From NCBI GenBank assembly GCA_002840735.1, contig PHBY01000009.1, positions 101,699 to 165,698 of the forward strand: a stretch of DNA of 64,000 nt. The letters are read 5' to 3'. The first letter of the stretch is position 1. Each line of letters opens with the position of its first letter. The DNA is from Chloroflexi bacterium HGW-Chloroflexi-2. Its GTDB lineage: Bacteria > Chloroflexota > Anaerolineae > Anaerolineales > Anaerolineaceae. The notes beneath the pieces were generated by a model. It made no database searches. It had not been told where the DNA came from and was given only the letters and a program-made list of their open reading frames with translations. Positions 63,927-64,000 of this stretch are shown here, piece by piece. The position numbers were made by a program, and so were the translations under genes.

Positions 63927-64000
63927 CTGAACTAAGCTTATCAATAATGGATTTGGCGGATGCAGGAACCACTGGCTCTAACAAGAGCTCATTTCCATTA
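63919..64000 (-). CDS. Possible 3' end of an upstream gene (partial)
   Basis: A second frame is open from the window edge to a TAA and encodes about 26 residues ending VVPASAKSIIDKLSSGH. It abuts the point where prs homology begins, so it may be the tail of a neighbour that replaced the prs N-terminus. It is too short to identify and could be chance. Confidence 0.25.
   Translation of the reverse strand, partial: NGNELLLEPVVPASAKSIIDKLSSGH

Overview
The window is a 64 kb, AT-rich (by eye roughly 36-39% GC), gene-dense stretch of a bacterial chromosome. The gene set (two-subunit glycine decarboxylase, membrane H+-pyrophosphatase, NBR1-like lipoprotein, long TPR proteins, FGGY kinase, AraC-linked Gfo/Idh cluster, no outer-membrane or LPS genes) fits a Chloroflexota (Anaerolineae-like) heterotroph. 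This placement is an inference from gene content; there is no rRNA to confirm it. No phage, insertion sequence, CRISPR array, tRNA or rRNA was seen.

Layout. 0.2-5.7 kb: htpG, an SDR-type threonine dehydrogenase-like gene and secD-secF, all on the minus strand. 5.9-9.9 kb: an AraC-regulated minus-strand cluster (AraC, Gfo/Idh oxidoreductase, sugar isomerase, UroD-family protein with a zinc-type HxCG motif). 10.2 kb: rpmF on the plus strand. 10.4-16.6 kb: a tight minus-strand operon, trmFO, M28 peptidase, histidine kinase, aminotransferase, hflX and a small membrane protein.

16.7-29.5 kb is the most interesting part. It is a plus-strand block of rpoN (sigma-54 with an inserted zinc ribbon), a soluble NtrB-like kinase and an NtrC-like activator without a DNA-binding domain. 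A small two-helix membrane protein, a 1784-residue TPR protein and a TPR protein with a gingipain/caspase-type (C25, clan CD) protease domain follow. Identical 16-nt -24/-12 promoters (tggcatataacttgca) sit in front of rpoN and in front of the membrane protein-TPR-protease operon. The locus therefore reads as a self-contained sigma-54 circuit whose output is a TPR/protease module. I do not recognise it as a described system.

29.5-38.3 kb: alaS, then M17 aminopeptidase, a metallophosphoesterase and the gcvH-gcvPA-gcvPB operon. The threonine dehydrogenase-like enzyme and the glycine cleavage genes suggest threonine/glycine catabolism. 38.4-47.9 kb: an FGGY kinase with a FadR-type regulator, a methyltransferase, a SpoIIE-type phosphatase, a glycosyltransferase, a triple-GAF kinase, an unrecognised protein with a possible nucleoside-phosphorylase-like C-terminus, and an AhpD-like protein. 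47.8-54.4 kb: dus, an NBR1-type lipoprotein, an unrecognised protein, a rhodanese, PPK2, soluble pyrophosphatase, PadR and ndk. 54.4-59.2 kb: a 1152-residue TPR protein with an acidic linker carrying repeated P-x-W motifs, and the primary sigma factor. 59.7-63.6 kb: the proton pyrophosphatase, an RluA pseudouridine synthase and DegV. The right edge holds a broken PRPP synthetase remnant.

Polyphosphate, pyrophosphate and NTP enzymes (PPK2, soluble and membrane PPases, Ndk) fall within about 10 kb. Several ORF-track starts were moved to the codon supported by a Shine-Dalgarno sequence; each change is stated in the entry.
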